Shown here: piece by piece, positions 12,906 to 25,271 of the stretch | How positions within the stretch are numbered: position 1 is the stretch's first letter | Layout: each line of letters opens with the position of its first letter | Assembly: GCA_031002005.1 (NCBI GenBank) | Contig: JARYHS010008074.1 | Span: forward strand, 274,413,930-274,477,929 | Source: Vandiemenella viatica | Lineage: Eukaryota > Arthropoda > Insecta > Orthoptera > Morabidae | Direction: 5' to 3' | DNA: 64,000 nucleotides | Notes under the pieces: generated by a model | Told to the model about the DNA's origin: nothing | Database searches by the model: none | Seen by the model: the letters and a program-made list of their open reading frames with translations, nothing else | Made by a program: the position numbers and the translations under genes

Positions 12906-13207
12906 TGATCCAGTGAAAATAGGCGACATCCTTTTCCGGTAATATACTGAGCCCTGACATTGCATGGTGGACATATCAAGTTAGTTTCTGAACAATACAC
13001 TGTTTTCTTCTCACCAATTGTGAGAGCTGAGAGCGTTATATGACCTACCTGCATTATTTATAAAGAGCCTGCTTAAATACAAATTAAACGATTTCAGTGG
13101 TTGGTATGACGTATCTTTTGTAAAGTGAACGTAGAAAAGTCGTGTATTCAGCAGTTTTCTACTGTTCCAAATTTTTTAAATTATCTTTGTATTACTATTT
13201 CAGTAGG

Positions 13208-13635
13208 CCCACCGCGATGGTTTGTTTGGTTGCGGGGTGCTAGCTGCCTAGAGTCCTGGTGGTGGAAGATATTTTCATAATCAGGACTTCGCCGTCATGG
13301 TGATGCAAAATTCACAATCACCACACTGTCCTGGGTTAAACTGAAACCTTTCCACAGGAGTGAGGTCATGCGACACTGTTCATGACGGTTCGCCAATCGG
13401 ATGGGGACGTAAAGCCCGGCTGCACAATGAATCTTTCGGAAGAGAAGGGTTGAATGCCTGGCACCAGGCTTCACTCTCTCCCTTCTTTCATCTCTTATCC
13501 ACAACAGAAACAACACTAAACACGGAACACACACACCATCACAGTAATAGACACAATAACACGAACATTGTCTCACTGGGAAGGCAACGGGAAACCACAT
13601 CAGTTTCATCTCTCCGGGACGTTGCATTGAAAGGT
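13208..13635 (+). repeat. Long non-coding repeat, family B, copy 1
   Basis: This shares an ordered series of blocks with 49067..49470 (+) and 61750..62101 (-): AGTCCTGGTGGTGGAAGA, CAGGACTTCGCC, GTGAGGTCATGCGACAC, GACGGTTCGCC, ATGGGGACGTAAAGCCCGG, TTTCGGAAGAGAAGGGTTG, CTGGCACCAGGCTTCACTC and then an AC-rich tail. No open frame is shared by the copies, so it is non-coding, and no tRNA boxes or terminal inverted repeats are evident. It could be a SINE-like element or a non-autonomous derivative of a LINE. Confidence 0.7.
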
Positions 13636-15534
13636 TAAAAACAAAAAATATGGTAACCACCTACACTCGGTTACGCGTACGGCCCTCATAATAGAAGAAA
13701 AACGATATAAGTGGATCTAAAATATCGTTCTGGGATCAAATGACAACTTACGGCACAGGTGTCTCAACAAAGTCGCTAATTCCATGATTGTCCTGTATAC
13801 CCTTTATTGCCTTGTTTTAATAAAGAAACAATCCAGTTGTAGTGGTTTGATGCTATAACTGAGTATATTTTAAGAACTGATATTGCGATGCTATCAGGAA
13901 ACTACAAAACTTCATATTCACTCAAATCACGAATCCACCACGAATGAAAACTAGTTTAAAAGTTTATAGTTAAATCTGTTAATTCGTTGTTTTACCACAC
14001 GGAACAATTTACCACTACCTTTTCTGGCCGACACCCTGATGAAAACCCCCCTTCCTTTCGCACCCTCTAGAATCTGTTATTACTTAGCTCTTTTACTTTT
14101 CTGCCTCCGTCACATTGAATCAACGATATGATGTCAAAAGCAAATGAAAATTCCGTGTGAAAAGCTGAATATGACTCAAACGTGAGATTCCCTGCTCGAT
14201 TCCTGCCCGTCACTGTTTGACTAGCTTTGCTATCGTTTGTATGAAGCACGCTCGGGTGATTCGTAGTTCGGAATCCTCATTTTCCGGGGAGAGTTACCGC
14301 TTAGATTAGGTGGAGAATCAAAACACCATCACTCAGTTACTATGACGTACCACGTGCTTAGCTGTAACATGTTCTCATACGTTTAAGGGCATCAGATCCT
14401 ATAGATATCCTAGTCATTTTTGACTGAAATACATTTATCTAGAACAGAGGTTATGGTTTGAAGTGTGAACATTTTAACTTTAGATTAGAATTCTTTGTTT
14501 TATTCTGTTTGCAGTATGTGTTTTTAAGCTATAAACGAAATTTTCTGTTTGTATAGCAAAAATTTGTCAATAACCGTAATTATTGTTTATAGTACTCGGG
14601 GGAAAGTTTTAGATAAGAATCCAATAAAGCAATGCTGATCATAATGCGTGACATACCTGTCCTGGCAGGCTAATGAACAAAATCGCAAGAGCTCTGTCAG
14701 CAGGCCTGTGGAGATGGTATTGTGCCTCAAAAAATCACTTGACGATTACCAAACAGCCTCCGTGTAAGTAGTTTTAATGACTAGGAGAAAATGTTTGAAC
14801 ATTGTTTTTGCATTATGCTGATCTACAACAGCCACTTGCTAAGAAAACGGTTAAATGCTGTGGAAAATGTATTAATATCATGATATCTTATAATTTTTCC
14901 GAACTGAACTGGAAAACTGTTGGGAAATAGTTTTAATGTAACATGAACTATCACAATTGTGATTCAGACCCGAATTCAAATTTTCTGAGATTTGGGAGAA
15001 ACAAATTGCATGTATTAAACACGAATATCAAATGAGATCATTCATTAAAAAAGAAATTAAAAAAATTCTTTAACAGACTTTATTTTAAACTTTCTTTAAA
15101 TTATGTCAAATAATATCCAGGTCTTTATTTACTAGTTATAAAACCAGAAAACCGTTCATAAAATAATTTATAACAAATAATATTTTAACACCTTATTCCA
15201 ATGATACAATGGAATTTATCTATCGTACATAAATTAAACCTGTAGCACTTAATGTGCTGTGACAAAACAAATATTCACACAGTTAAACAGACACAACATC
15301 GAAATCTTTAACAAAAGTTTCACCTAACAAAACGAAGAATTCAGTTTTGTATGTTTTGTTGCACTACTATTTTCGGCAGAAACAAGTAACATGGAATTAA
15401 TTATATGAGCATCTTCTGTGAATCCAAAAGGATATCATTCTTCTGTAGATAACCTATTCGCCCGTCACAGGATAATTATTGTCATCGCATTTTTTTGTGT
15501 TATATGGAAAACTTTTTTGTTTTTCTTTTTTCGC
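13636..15534. other. Intergenic, no recognised element
   Basis: AT-rich sequence. Short frames show no coding character and no member of the window's repeat families was found. Confidence 0.4.
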
Positions 15535-15742
15535 ATCTGGCTTTACGCACCGTTGACGTAGGCATTAGAGGCGGGGAAGAACTGAGGTCAAGGAACGGAA
15601 AGTAATTCGGCCATGGACTTTAGAAGGAACCATCCCGGCTTTCGCCTGGAGTGACTTTGGGAAACCATGGAAAATCAAAATCTGGAAAGTCACCCTCGTC
15701 CTCCCAAATGCGTTACCCCTCTCCCACCACGCTCAGTAATAC
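15535..15742 (-). mobile_element. tRNA-derived SINE copy (family A) with damaged head
   Basis: In reverse: T-rich tail, TTACGCACCGTTGACG (worn 3' stem), ATTAGAGGCGGGGAAG, GGAACCATCCCGGC, TTCGCCTGGAGTGACTTTGGG. Then comes a deletion that removes the B-box block before CCTCCCAAATGCG, and it ends at CCACCACGCTCAG. Loss of the internal promoter B box would make this copy transcriptionally silent. Confidence 0.88.
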
Positions 15743-17866
15743 TCTTGGTTATAGTTTCGGGTTTTGAGTCCACATAAGAGGAGTCGCATGTTACCGAAAG
15801 TGAACATGACGATCTATTTTCTTTACTGTTAGTAGAGTAGTCGTTAGTTAGAGCTGCGAATAAGAGGAATGCCTTTAATGCGATTACGTTTCAAGAAACG
15901 CTCGAAGTGAAAGTACACAGTCGACTGGGTGTTTCCAGACGTATTTGAGGACGGCGCTTCGTTGCTGGCCGTTAGCGGATGTGTTTGAGAATATTCAGCG
16001 AGCGGGTAGCGGTTTGTGTCCGGCTCCGGTGTACGCACAATAAACCGTCGGGTTTCGCCAAACTGTGAACAACACGCTTACCAGAGCACATCGCGATACT
16101 TTCATCGGGTGTACGACTACTCCACACGTAGCTGCTGTAACTGTCAGATCACTCTTTAATTGTACCTATGCTTACACGTTACTGCAAATCCCTTCTTCTG
16201 CTAGCTTTTCATTCCTATTTTTCTAGGCGTTATTTGTTGTACAACTGCACGAAGCACTGATTTTGGGTTGATTCATTCTGTTCTCACTAACCGGCTATTC
16301 TGATTGCATTGATGTAAACACAACATATCGTTAATGTCCACGGTAAAGATCTATCTGTGCAATTTCCGAAGAAGTTATGTAAACTGGGTTATTTGAAACA
16401 ACAGCGGCATACAGTACTCCCAAGCCGTTAACCCCTCGCCGTACTTCGACGAGTCTGATAAAAGTTTTGGATCAAACATGAATATCACGAGTCAGACTCG
16501 TGGCAACAAATGCGGGCCAAACGTAAACCACAATGCTATCAAAAGTACCATAACATGCCGGAGTACTAATTTTTAGAGTTGTTAGTATTTTCATATTGGA
16601 TATTCGTGCAAGGGAAACATTTTTCTTGTAATTAAATGTTTTTGTTGGAAATATTTACTTTTAGGCGTCGTGTTATTACATTCCATCTGAAGAAGTCATA
16701 ACTGAAGACGCCCAGAAATATTATAATTTCTATTAAAGCATTGCTCGTGTGTAAATTAGTTTTGAAACTGTTATTTCTTATCTATTATGCAGGATTTATG
16801 GTAATAATATTTTGAAGTATTCATTGAGATATTGTATAAAAAATATGTATATAAAAAAGGAACAAGGATTAAATTAGTGTTTACGTCTACAAGAACAGTA
16901 TCGCGTGGAATAAGTAAGTTTATTGCTATATAACAGGTATCCGCACGTCGACTTCTTTTGCGAGTGTCTCGCGCATCACGCTGCCCGTTTAGCGCGCCTC
17001 CAACCGCCTGGGCACGGATTTCGTCGAGCTAAATGGTACGGCAAAGGGTTAAATGGTTTGCGTATTCATGGTTCCTTTGCAAGCGAACTGGGCCGCTTCA
17101 GCTGCCTTTGTTTCTGTTCTCATTCATTACTCATGAAGTTGATCGCAAGTGTGTTCGCTGGGTGTCCCACATTCCCGGTCCGGGCATCAGCGTGTGAGAT
17201 CAGCATGGGAGCACCGCCGCGCCAGTACATATTGTGGAGAAAGTGCTGCCGCCGGCTGTTGGAAGCTCGCCAATGTGGCACGAGCCTGGCCTAGCTGGAA
17301 TGCTGGAGAAAGTACGGGGATGCCTCTGCCACTGTTACCCAGCCATATGCTTTCACTGTTTTTGTTGATAAATGACACTCTTGCTCTATTTTTGCAGTGT
17401 TAGAAGACACAGTAAGATGTTGATCGCAACGCACATACTGTTGGTATAATTTACATATGCAACATATATATTAACACACTGATTTTTAGCATTGAATATG
17501 AATCAAGTAAAAACGTTAAATCCAATATTTTGAATTTAGCATGGTCAGTTGTGTTGAAGGCTTTCGAATCATCGGTATGGTAATCTTGAAAATTTTACTG
17601 ACTGATATTGGCAACCGTGTAACTAGTGGATTAAAGGAACTAACTGCCGTCTATTGAGCCATGATTTAACCCTGGACAAAGCCGATGAATTTTCATGGAA
17701 GCTGAATATCTGTTTTGACGCTCCAATCCCACGCAGTCTCTTGTCCAATAAATGCTGTGTGTAGAACTCCTTGGACGTAAGCGTAGGGGGGGGGGGAACT
17801 CGATTTTCAGTTAAATATAAACAAAATTTAGTCTAATGATTCCGAAAGCTTCCGTCGTCACTGTAG
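15743..17866. other. Intergenic with GC-rich patches
   Basis: GC-richer patches at about 15850-16130 and 16930-17340 give overlapping frames on both strands, the longest being 123 codons at 16923..17294. None has a recognisable motif, and their cysteine, arginine and alanine bias follows base composition. A G11 run lies at 17786-17796. Confidence 0.35.
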
Positions 17867-17995
17867 GTATTATCTTGGTCCCCCTGGTGGAGCTGCGTCG
17901 GTTTATTAGAACCTCTGAGAAGGCCACAGCACGATGGCACAAGCGCTAGGTTTTAATAAATCGACGTGGCTCCCCCCGGAGAACCAGGATAATAC
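17867..17995. repeat. Foldback element: 48-bp inverted repeat with 33-bp loop
   Basis: The left arm 17867-17914 pairs with the right arm 17948-17995. By hand the arms match at about 39 of 48 positions without gaps, and several mismatches would be G-U pairs in RNA. Key paired blocks are GTATTATC, GGAGCTGCGTCG / CGACGTGGCTCC and GGTTTATTAGAACCT / AGGTTTTAATAAATC. The loop is TCTGAGAAGGCCACAGCACG and following bases. It may be a small foldback or MITE, or an RNA hairpin source. No target duplication was identified. Confidence 0.8.
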
Positions 17996-20259
17996 AAAAT
18001 TTAGTTATTTTTTCACTTCAAATTGGGTATGGAAATACACGGAAAATAATTTTTAGAAAATAAAATCGCAAATTAAATTATAAAAACAAAATTGCTGTTA
18101 TTAAATGCAATCACTAAAGGCCAACGTCTTTGATGTTTTCTTTCGTACGTAATAGTGTTCAAAATTGTTATTTTGTGCCTGTTTGAATTCCTAAACTATT
18201 TTATTGACCTGAATCACAAATAAATCTTACATGAATAGTCTTTAAGACACAATATAAATCTGATTTATGGAAGTGAAGCTTCGACTTTTGTAATTCAAAC
18301 ATGAAGAAAAATTCAAGCTTTTTAAACGTGTGTTCTGGAAAATTGCTGAAAAATGACTGGTAAATCTACGAGATAACTTGTTCTGGAAATCACTGGCGAA
18401 ATTTCTGTAAGAATCTTGGTAAAAGACGAGACGTGTGGCAATCTTTTTAATTTGTTATCGAATGTTAACAGTTAAATGAAAGAATAGTGGAGGAATTCAA
18501 ATATTAGAATATGCTAAATAAATTTATATATGCTTTATTGAGGATAAAAAAGATGAGGATTTGATCAAACCAGTCTAGATACGATGACGAAAATTTATTT
18601 TACTTCAGCTAAGATAACCGTGTAATTAGACAGTAAAGGAATAATGTGCTCTACAGCTATTGTTTTACTCATCAATATCTACAAACTTTCACTTTACTGG
18701 TAGTGTGTATGGGTGTTTACTGTGCGAAAAGTAGGCTTCGTTTGCGCCTAGCGTTTATAGAACCAGCGCAACATATTTGTGTTGCGGTTGCTATAGCCGC
18801 CTCTCTGCAGGCGCCCAGACGTGTGTTGCGACACCGGCCGTGGCATTGTACCGCCGCCAATGCCTTCACGCGCAGACGGCAGCCGTACCACACTTCCCTG
18901 TTCACTCACCTAATCATCATACAAGTTTACTTACAAACAACCCCTTTCAACTGCTACAGTGGTGGCAGGCAAGATGTTACATGTAACGTATAATTATGGT
19001 ACTGGACAGGTATTTAGAGCTGGGTGTACTGACGATCCAGATTACTATTCTTACACTTTATTCACTAGTGACTTAACTGAATACTATGATGGTCAAAACT
19101 TTTCACCTGAAATCAACAAAAAATATAATTGTTCGTAAACGCATGTAAAGACTCACAAACCTCCCTTTATTTAAAACTAGGACCTAAATAATATGCAAAG
19201 ATTAAAGCCTCAAAAAAGAAAAGAAAAAACGCTCATCGGCTTAATTTGTATAGGCATGGCCTTTTCTCCGATCATGACGAGTATATCGACTCTGATTGGT
19301 GGCAGCTGTTGTGTTCGGCTACCACCACAGCAACTTTCTTCCATTCACGACAGTGTTAAACTCGCTAATCTTGATATCCTCGTGAAAGTCTATATGTTAA
19401 AATATCTGTTTCGTATACTCTAATATTTATTATCCTCCACTATTCGTTTCTTCAACTGTTGCATATAATAACAAACTAAACAATACCGCGCATCCCTTCT
19501 GTAAGATTGTTCCAAAAAGTAATTTCTTTATAAATGATTTGCAGAACACTTTCATCTCCTAGTTTTGCCATCCTTCCATACTATTATTCTTTTTTTAATA
19601 TAATCTCGTTTATGTAATTTAATTTTATTTATTTACCAATTTACGAGCACAATTTGAAATTAAAAAAATGGATTTACTACGAGAAACTAAGTTCATCTTG
19701 TTTACACTTACCCCGCAATGAGTTTCATCCATAATATCCACTGAACAGCCGACTGGTTGGGTTTAATTGAAAACTTAACAGTTGTAACATCGTCTAGATG
19801 TAAAAAAAATAAAAAAATGTTTTCCCAAATCAGAAATAATCTTTGACATGTAGAAAGCTTCTATGTCTTGACTAAGTCAAGCCTTTTGAAGAATTGGATC
19901 TTCAAATTTAATACGTGTGTAGTAGTTTTCTAAATGAAAGGACATTACTGTAATGTGATTCACATTATTCATTATTCATGGTTATTTCAAAATAGAAATT
20001 TAGCAAATTCAGAAACTTTTAATAAAGAAAAAGTTTCAGCTTCGTCCATTACATCGAAGTTAATGTAATTAAGAGCGATAAAAATTTCAAATTTTCTGGA
20101 GGCTGAAATTATTAGTTAGAAGAAAAAATCTTAAGGGTTTTCTGGACTGCCACGTTCCCCCTTAACAAAAATTTTCCCCGTCGTCGATATAACACGCTAC
20201 TTGCTTGATTCCATTGTAGTTTTATGTCTTTAAAGCTGGCGATGAAATTGACTATGACC
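17996..20259. other. Intergenic, no supported gene
   Basis: AT-rich with one GC-richer patch at about 18715-18900. Frames at 18646..18993, 18717..18905 and 18777..18986 overlap in different frames and strands and show no motif. They are treated as chance. Confidence 0.4.
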
Positions 20260-20395
20260 TTGACTAAGAAACCGTTTGCTGTTGCCTGGAGTCGTTTCGT
20301 GAAAGTTTGAAAACCGAAATTAGGATGCCTGGACAGGGAACTACAACAACCTCTTTCCAACGACAAGCTTAAGTGTTACCGCTTACCGAACAAGC
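20260..20395 (-). mobile_element. Old family A SINE fragment
   Basis: In reverse, worn blocks align in order with the SINE body: AAGAAACCGTTTGC, TGCCTGGAGTCGTTTCG, GAAAACCGAAATTAGGATGCC, GGACAGGGAACTAC. It ends near CCGAACAAGCTCG, which matches the 5' end CCACCACGCTCG poorly. It is much diverged. Confidence 0.5.
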
Positions 20396-21419
20396 TCGAT
20401 AAACTATCTACACTGGCAAATTTTTACTCAGACCTAACTTTCTTACTCTAGTAAAATTTTTACAGGTTGTGTTATTTCAGTCGATAAAGGAGTAGTAAGA
20501 TTTTGTTTTTTGTTTGAATTGTACGATTTGTGGATAAGTTCAAAGTCTTGAAATTCTGATAGAGAAATGGCAGATGTATTTATTTTTAAAAGCCTTTGTA
20601 ATTTTGTGTTTTCAAACTTTTCGAATAGCTCTTTGCTTTAAGGCTAAAAATTAACTTGTCAGTAGTTTTTTTCCTCATTATCCATTTCTGGTTAAAATAT
20701 AAGCAGTTTTCCCTTACATCCTTTGCATTAAAGTTTTATCGATGACACCAGAAATTATCGACTTATTGCACACAATAATGAGAATGTATTTGATAGATCG
20801 TTAGGCCCCGCGAGCCAGGTGCAGCCCTGCCAGCTGGCTGTCCGACTTGCTGGACCGCGCTCCGCGGCCTGCCCAGCCGGATGGCCGGCCCAGCACGCGG
20901 ATGCTCGCTGGAGAAAACCCGGTTATGGCGCCGCCGATGTGGGTCGCCCCACATTCCCCGTTCTCAAGCCGCCACTGGGGCAGGGGTGGCAGCGCTCTCG
21001 ACGAGGATGCGCCATGCAAATCGTGCCTTACAGGCGTCCTGTCCGTGACCAGTCCTTTCTTTACGGCTCTACTCCTCCACGACCTACAACACAGGGCGCA
21101 TGCAGTCAGCATATCTCAGCAATTATACTGCAGGGTGGGCAATAATCAATACTGCACTGAGGAGATGGAAGAGCTGAAAAGACAATAGGAAATTAACTCA
21201 ATATTCAACAGTGTTGGAAATTGTTGACGCTGTTTCAGTATCCATGACATGTAAAACTAAGCAAGAAACTAACCTTTCTATATTACTGTCCCATATTTGT
21301 TTAATTATTACTCAGACTACGGGCTTATTAGAGGATTGTAAGTAAGAATAAGGATCGAAAACTGGCGTTGGTCTTTTACGAAGAAGATAGTAATTTCCGA
21401 AAAACATGCTAAACTGAAA
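20396..21419. other. Intergenic containing a GC-rich island at 20800-21115
   Basis: The island is strongly GC-rich and CpG-rich against AT-rich flanks, with open frames on both strands (108 and 113 codons plus, 103 codons minus) but no recognisable protein motif. A POU-type octamer ATGCAAAT lies at 21014-21021. It sits about 4.5 kb upstream of the zinc-finger gene's first coding exon, so it could be an upstream promoter or 5' untranslated exon of that gene. It could also be an unrelated GC-rich repeat. No convincing splice donor was found in it. Confidence 0.35.
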
Positions 21420-21500
21420 TCTTGATAGCCAGGTAGGGATCGAACCCGTGTTCTCGCGAATGCTGGACTCAAATGTTAATACCACCTCACGACCGATACT
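21420..21500 (-). mobile_element. Old family A SINE head fragment
   Basis: In reverse: GATAGCCAGGTAGGGATCGAACCCGTG (worn body end plus B box), then TCTCGCGAATGCTGGAC and CACCTCACGACC. These match the head of family A with several changes. The 3' body is too worn to trace beyond about 21380. Confidence 0.55.
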
Positions 21501-21880
21501 TTCTTAAAGCCAACAATGAGGAGAATTGTAGAAAATTATGATTCACAGTCAAAGTAGTAACAAATGTCATTCATATCATTAAATGTCTTATTACCTTTTA
21601 TAAGGAGAAAAGTGGTTCAGTTATACAATGTTTTTTATTCCATGATATTCAATTACTAATGGTATTTTCCTCTCCAGTAATTTTATTTTCAGCATTTGTA
21701 GAAAACCATTCACTGCTCGAGGGGTAATATAAGGCCTAAACCCCAAGAGCTACTGCACACCAGTGCAGCCACTTACAAATGAAGTTAGTGCAGTTTGAGT
21801 ATCTTTCAGCGAAATGATTCTTTAAACCAAACTATTGACTATATATTTCACAAGCATTAATTTTTTTCATTTATTTATTT

Positions 21881-22092
21881 TGTGAGGTCGTTAGAGGCGA
21901 TAAAGGAATGGGGGCAAGTAATGGTAAGGAAATAGCGATGGCCTTTTGAAGGAACCATCGCCCCATTCGCCCGGAGTGATATGGGGAAACCAAGGAAAAC
22001 CCAAATCTGGATCACCAGACAGGGATTAGAACCCGCGTCCTCTCGAATGCTGTGAGGCCAGAGCGTTGCTGTTCACCCACCATGCTCGGATT
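21881..22092 (-). mobile_element. tRNA-derived SINE copy (family A)
   Basis: In reverse: GAGGTCGTTAGAGGCG, GGGGGCAAGTAATGG, GGCCTTTTGAAGGAACCATC, TTCGCCCGGAGTGATATGGGG, CCCAAATCTGG, GGGATTAGAACCCGCG (B box with one change) and GAGGCCAGAGCG, ending CCACCATGCTCGG. A short ATTAAT on both sides (about 21855 and 22092) may be the remains of a target duplication. Confidence 0.9.
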
Positions 22093-22594
22093 AATGACTG
22101 AACTTGCTGGCATTATTGGCAAGAATCATCATTTTGCTTAGCGTGCTATTGCTTCCTATGACTGTAAATTCTACTGAGCGGGCTGACAATATTTGTTTGA
22201 GGTGTGCGCTTTCTCCTGTCAGCGCAGTGCAGCTTTATCCATCGGTGTTAAAGCGAAGCCGAAGATACCATCCTTCATGCTCAGCAGACTACCTGCCAGC
22301 GGTTCGTCACGGACGATAAATGAAGTCATAAAAGTCTTGAGCTGATCCAAGTGGGCCAGCCGAGACGGCCCACAGGACGGGCAGTCACGCGCCCTGCTCA
22401 TGTGGACCAGCTTCCGTTCAGCGTTTCCATTGTTCTGGTCTCCGCAAAACTGGTTTCCATCTCTCTTTGCCTGCAAGTAGTCGGATACGACCTGAAATGA
22501 CGAACAATCGCGACTGTGGAATGATCGCCAAAAGTTAGGCACAAGCCTCGTCGTTGCAATGATTTTCGAGTAATTGTTCTAAAAGTGTTTTTCA

Positions 22595-22835
22595 AATAAC
22601 TGCGTTCTCGCCTCGCATTCGGGAGACCGGCGGTTCGAATCCCCGTCCGGGCATCCAGATTTGGATTTTCCATGGTTTCCCAAATCACTGCAGGCAAATG
22701 CCGGGATGCTTCCTTCAAAAAGCCATAGCCGAATTCCTTCCCATTCCTTGCCCCCCCCCTCCCCCATGTTTTCCCGTCTCTAAAGACCTCGCTGTTAAGA
22801 GACGTTAAGCAGTTAAAAACTGCTTTTTTTTCGTT
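22595..22835 (+). mobile_element. tRNA-derived SINE copy (family A, tail subfamily II)
   Basis: Plus-strand copy: GCCTCGCATTCGGGAG, B box GGTTCGAATCC, body GATTTTCCATGGTTTCCC, GGATGCTTCCTTCAAAAAG, a C9 run, then the tail CCGTCTCTAAAGACC...AAGAGACG with stem GTCTCT/AGAGAC and a T-rich end. The A-box end is truncated or worn. It immediately precedes the hAT-like element at 22850. The minus-strand frames of 199 and 62 codons over it are shadows. Confidence 0.92.
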
Positions 22836-22849
22836 TTGACAGTTTACGG

Positions 22850-23368
22850 CAGTGATTCTCAAACCGTGGTCCGCTAAGACGGGGCAGGTTTTCCACAAGA
22901 AGAACATTGAAAATTTCATTCTTATTTTATTAAAGATCACAGCAACAAATAAATTATAAAAAAAAATGTTCACACAAAATGGATACGGTTCTCCCACTGT
23001 GTGAGGCTATAAGAAATTATAAACCATAAATCAAATTTTATAAAAAAAAAGATGAATATTTCAACTTAGGGCGTTAATAACCTCGATGTTGACGCACCTA
23101 AAGCGCGTAAACAACAACAACAATACATTTCAACGACCAGACAAAACAGTGGGTTTTACGTGGTATGATCGTATGACTGCATTGTTACCATTAATAACCA
23201 TTTTATAAGGGCCTTATCGTAAGTGTACGTCTCAGAGTATCTCTTTATATGCCGATGACAATGGATAATTTTGGTTGGTAAAAAATTAGCCCCATATAAA
23301 TTAGTAGTCAGTATCATTATGTTTGACAATTTCTTGATCCTTGGGTTAAAAAAGTTTGAGAAACGTTG
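22850..23368. mobile_element. hAT-like non-autonomous DNA element
   Basis: The left end CAGTGATTCTCAAAC (22850-22864) mirrors the right end GTTTGAGAAACGTTG (23354-23368), 12 of 15 bases. The inner left GTGGTCCGC and right GGGTTAAAAAA are the usual neighbours in hAT elements of the 'CAGTGGTTCTCAAAC' type. Length is 519 bp with no transposase frame. The 8-bp flanks GTTTACGG and CTTAAGGT match at only 4 positions, so no intact target duplication is claimed. A SINE tail fragment (about 23068-23120, GACGCACCTAAAGCGCG) appears to be nested inside. Confidence 0.72.
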
Positions 23369-23779
23369 CTTAAGGTATAGTGATGCAGAGACCTTTAGAA
23401 TGGTTGTGTCCTAGAATGAAGAACCTCACATTGATGTCTGGAGATTACCAAAAAAGAATCTAACTGGTTAAAAGGAATAGGAACTGATATTATTCCACTA
23501 ACTTATAACTCGCTCGATAAATAACTGAAACAAATGTTGTAATCGTTCCTTAGGATAATGGTCAGAACGGACGAAGCAATTAGGATGGAAACAAAGAGTA
23601 ATACGTATACCATGGAATTACTTCTCAAGACTACAAATAGTTCTGAAAAACATTCACTCATTCCAAGCAAATTATCATCAGGCTCATTCTTCCTCAGTCA
23701 TAGAACCTCATTGCAGTAACACATTTCAAATGAATACACAATGAGGGATTATTTTCTTGTGCGACCAATCGTAGTGAGA

Positions 23780-23965
23780 AACGGTAACGATCTTGCCTCG
23801 GATTTCGGTTTTCTATGGTTTTCAGAACATGCTCCACGAGAATTCCGGGATGGTTCCTTCAAAAGACCAGGGCTGAATTCCTTCCTGTTCCTTGACTCCA
23901 ACTTCTGATGACCTCGACGTCGACGAGGCGTAAAGGCATAACCAAAACAAAAACAAAAAAATGTT
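23780..23965 (+). mobile_element. 5'-truncated tRNA-derived SINE (family A)
   Basis: Plus-strand body and tail: TTTCGGTTTTCTATGG, GGGATGGTTCCTTCAAAAG, GCTGAATTCCTTCC, TGATGACCTCGACGTCGACG, AGGCGTAAAGGC, then an A-rich tail (about 23941-23961). The tRNA-like head is absent. Confidence 0.85.
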
Positions 23966-25270
23966 GTGCTAGCGACTCCCTAACTTTGTCTTTTCCAAGG
24001 ATCTAACGTTCTAATAAGCTTAGTAAGTTTATACCACAATTTATGCTTTCCATTAAGAATTGAAGAAGAGTGAGTTTTCTTAACTATTGGCTCAAATACT
24101 GATGTATGTATCTTTCCAACGTACGATCAAAACAAATGATTGAATAATGTTGGAACTTAACCAAATTAACAACCAAAGGGAAATGGTTATCCCTTGTTTC
24201 CTATATTACAAGCCTTTTTTAAAAAAAATTCTTAAAGACTCTGTGTGGGAGTGATTGGAACTGTAGAGCTCAACTTTTGCAGACAAAATTCATTCCATTA
24301 ACACCTATATTCTTTATTAATACTAAATCCTTTGACATAGACCAGTTTTCTGCTCGTTTGGTAAGGGATTACTTCTCACTTCCGTAAGATTTACGATTTT
24401 CATGTGGCACATGTTTCTCATGAAGAGTCGTGATGTACAATATTGACTGCGTTGTTAATTTAAATGTATCACAAAAGAAAAGAATGTTTCACTTCTTTTC
24501 TACTATAAATAATTAACAATGAATGTTGTCTATTTTTTCCTTTCTTAGTGTTTCTTTAAAATGTTAATACATATTACGAAGATTTTTTTTTGCACGTACT
24601 GTGGATCTGAACTTGAAAAGCGTTGTGCGACTATTGCTGATACACGAAAAGGTTACTGTCTGTAAGGTGGAATCACAACTTGGGAGCCTTAAAACAACGT
24701 ATAATTGCGCCATAGGTAAATGTTTGCTAAATTGATGGAACGGTGTACATATTGATGAGCGGAGAACAATAATCATGATTGAAAATAATTTTACGAACTT
24801 ATGTGAACCTCCTTTGTTTCGTACTCTTGGAGGCTAGATGCAAATACGAATGGGGAGGTGGTAGATCACATCTTTCTGAGATTCACATATATTGAAGCAT
24901 TTATGCTTCCTGGTAGCAAATAGAGGACGCGAAATTTGAATCAGTTTCCTGCCTCAAAAATACCATAAGAGACTATGACGTTGAAATGGTGATAGATACC
25001 ATTCTTTTTCTTTCCTAACCGCCATTTTACTAATAAACAAAATCAAAGATAAAAATTCACAACACAGTACTTGCAAATAAAGATCTTGTAAAGACGAACA
25101 ACATGGTATTGGAATATTACATTATAACTTAATGGGATAGCAGCAAGCCACTTGTAGTATGTTTGTAGAGTAAGCCATGTTTTGTCGGTGTCTGCACCAC
25201 TCTTCCTGTCTCTTTCTGTTTATTTGCTGCTGTACCGAAAGTTTTCACTAAGAACTTTGTCTTTGAAACA
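23966..25270. other. Sequence immediately upstream of the zinc-finger gene
   Basis: AT-rich with no recognised repeat. An octamer-like ATGCAAAT occurs at about 24839. The last 70 bases are pyrimidine-rich and end in TTTGAAACAG at 25271, a plausible 3' splice site. If so, this stretch is the 3' end of a 5' intron and the true promoter lies further upstream. Confidence 0.4.
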
Positions 25271-25271
25271 G

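Noticed and set aside
16923..17294. 123-codon plus-strand frame in a GC-rich patch
   Set aside because: Cysteine- and arginine-rich, with overlapping frames on both strands; consistent with chance in GC-rich sequence.
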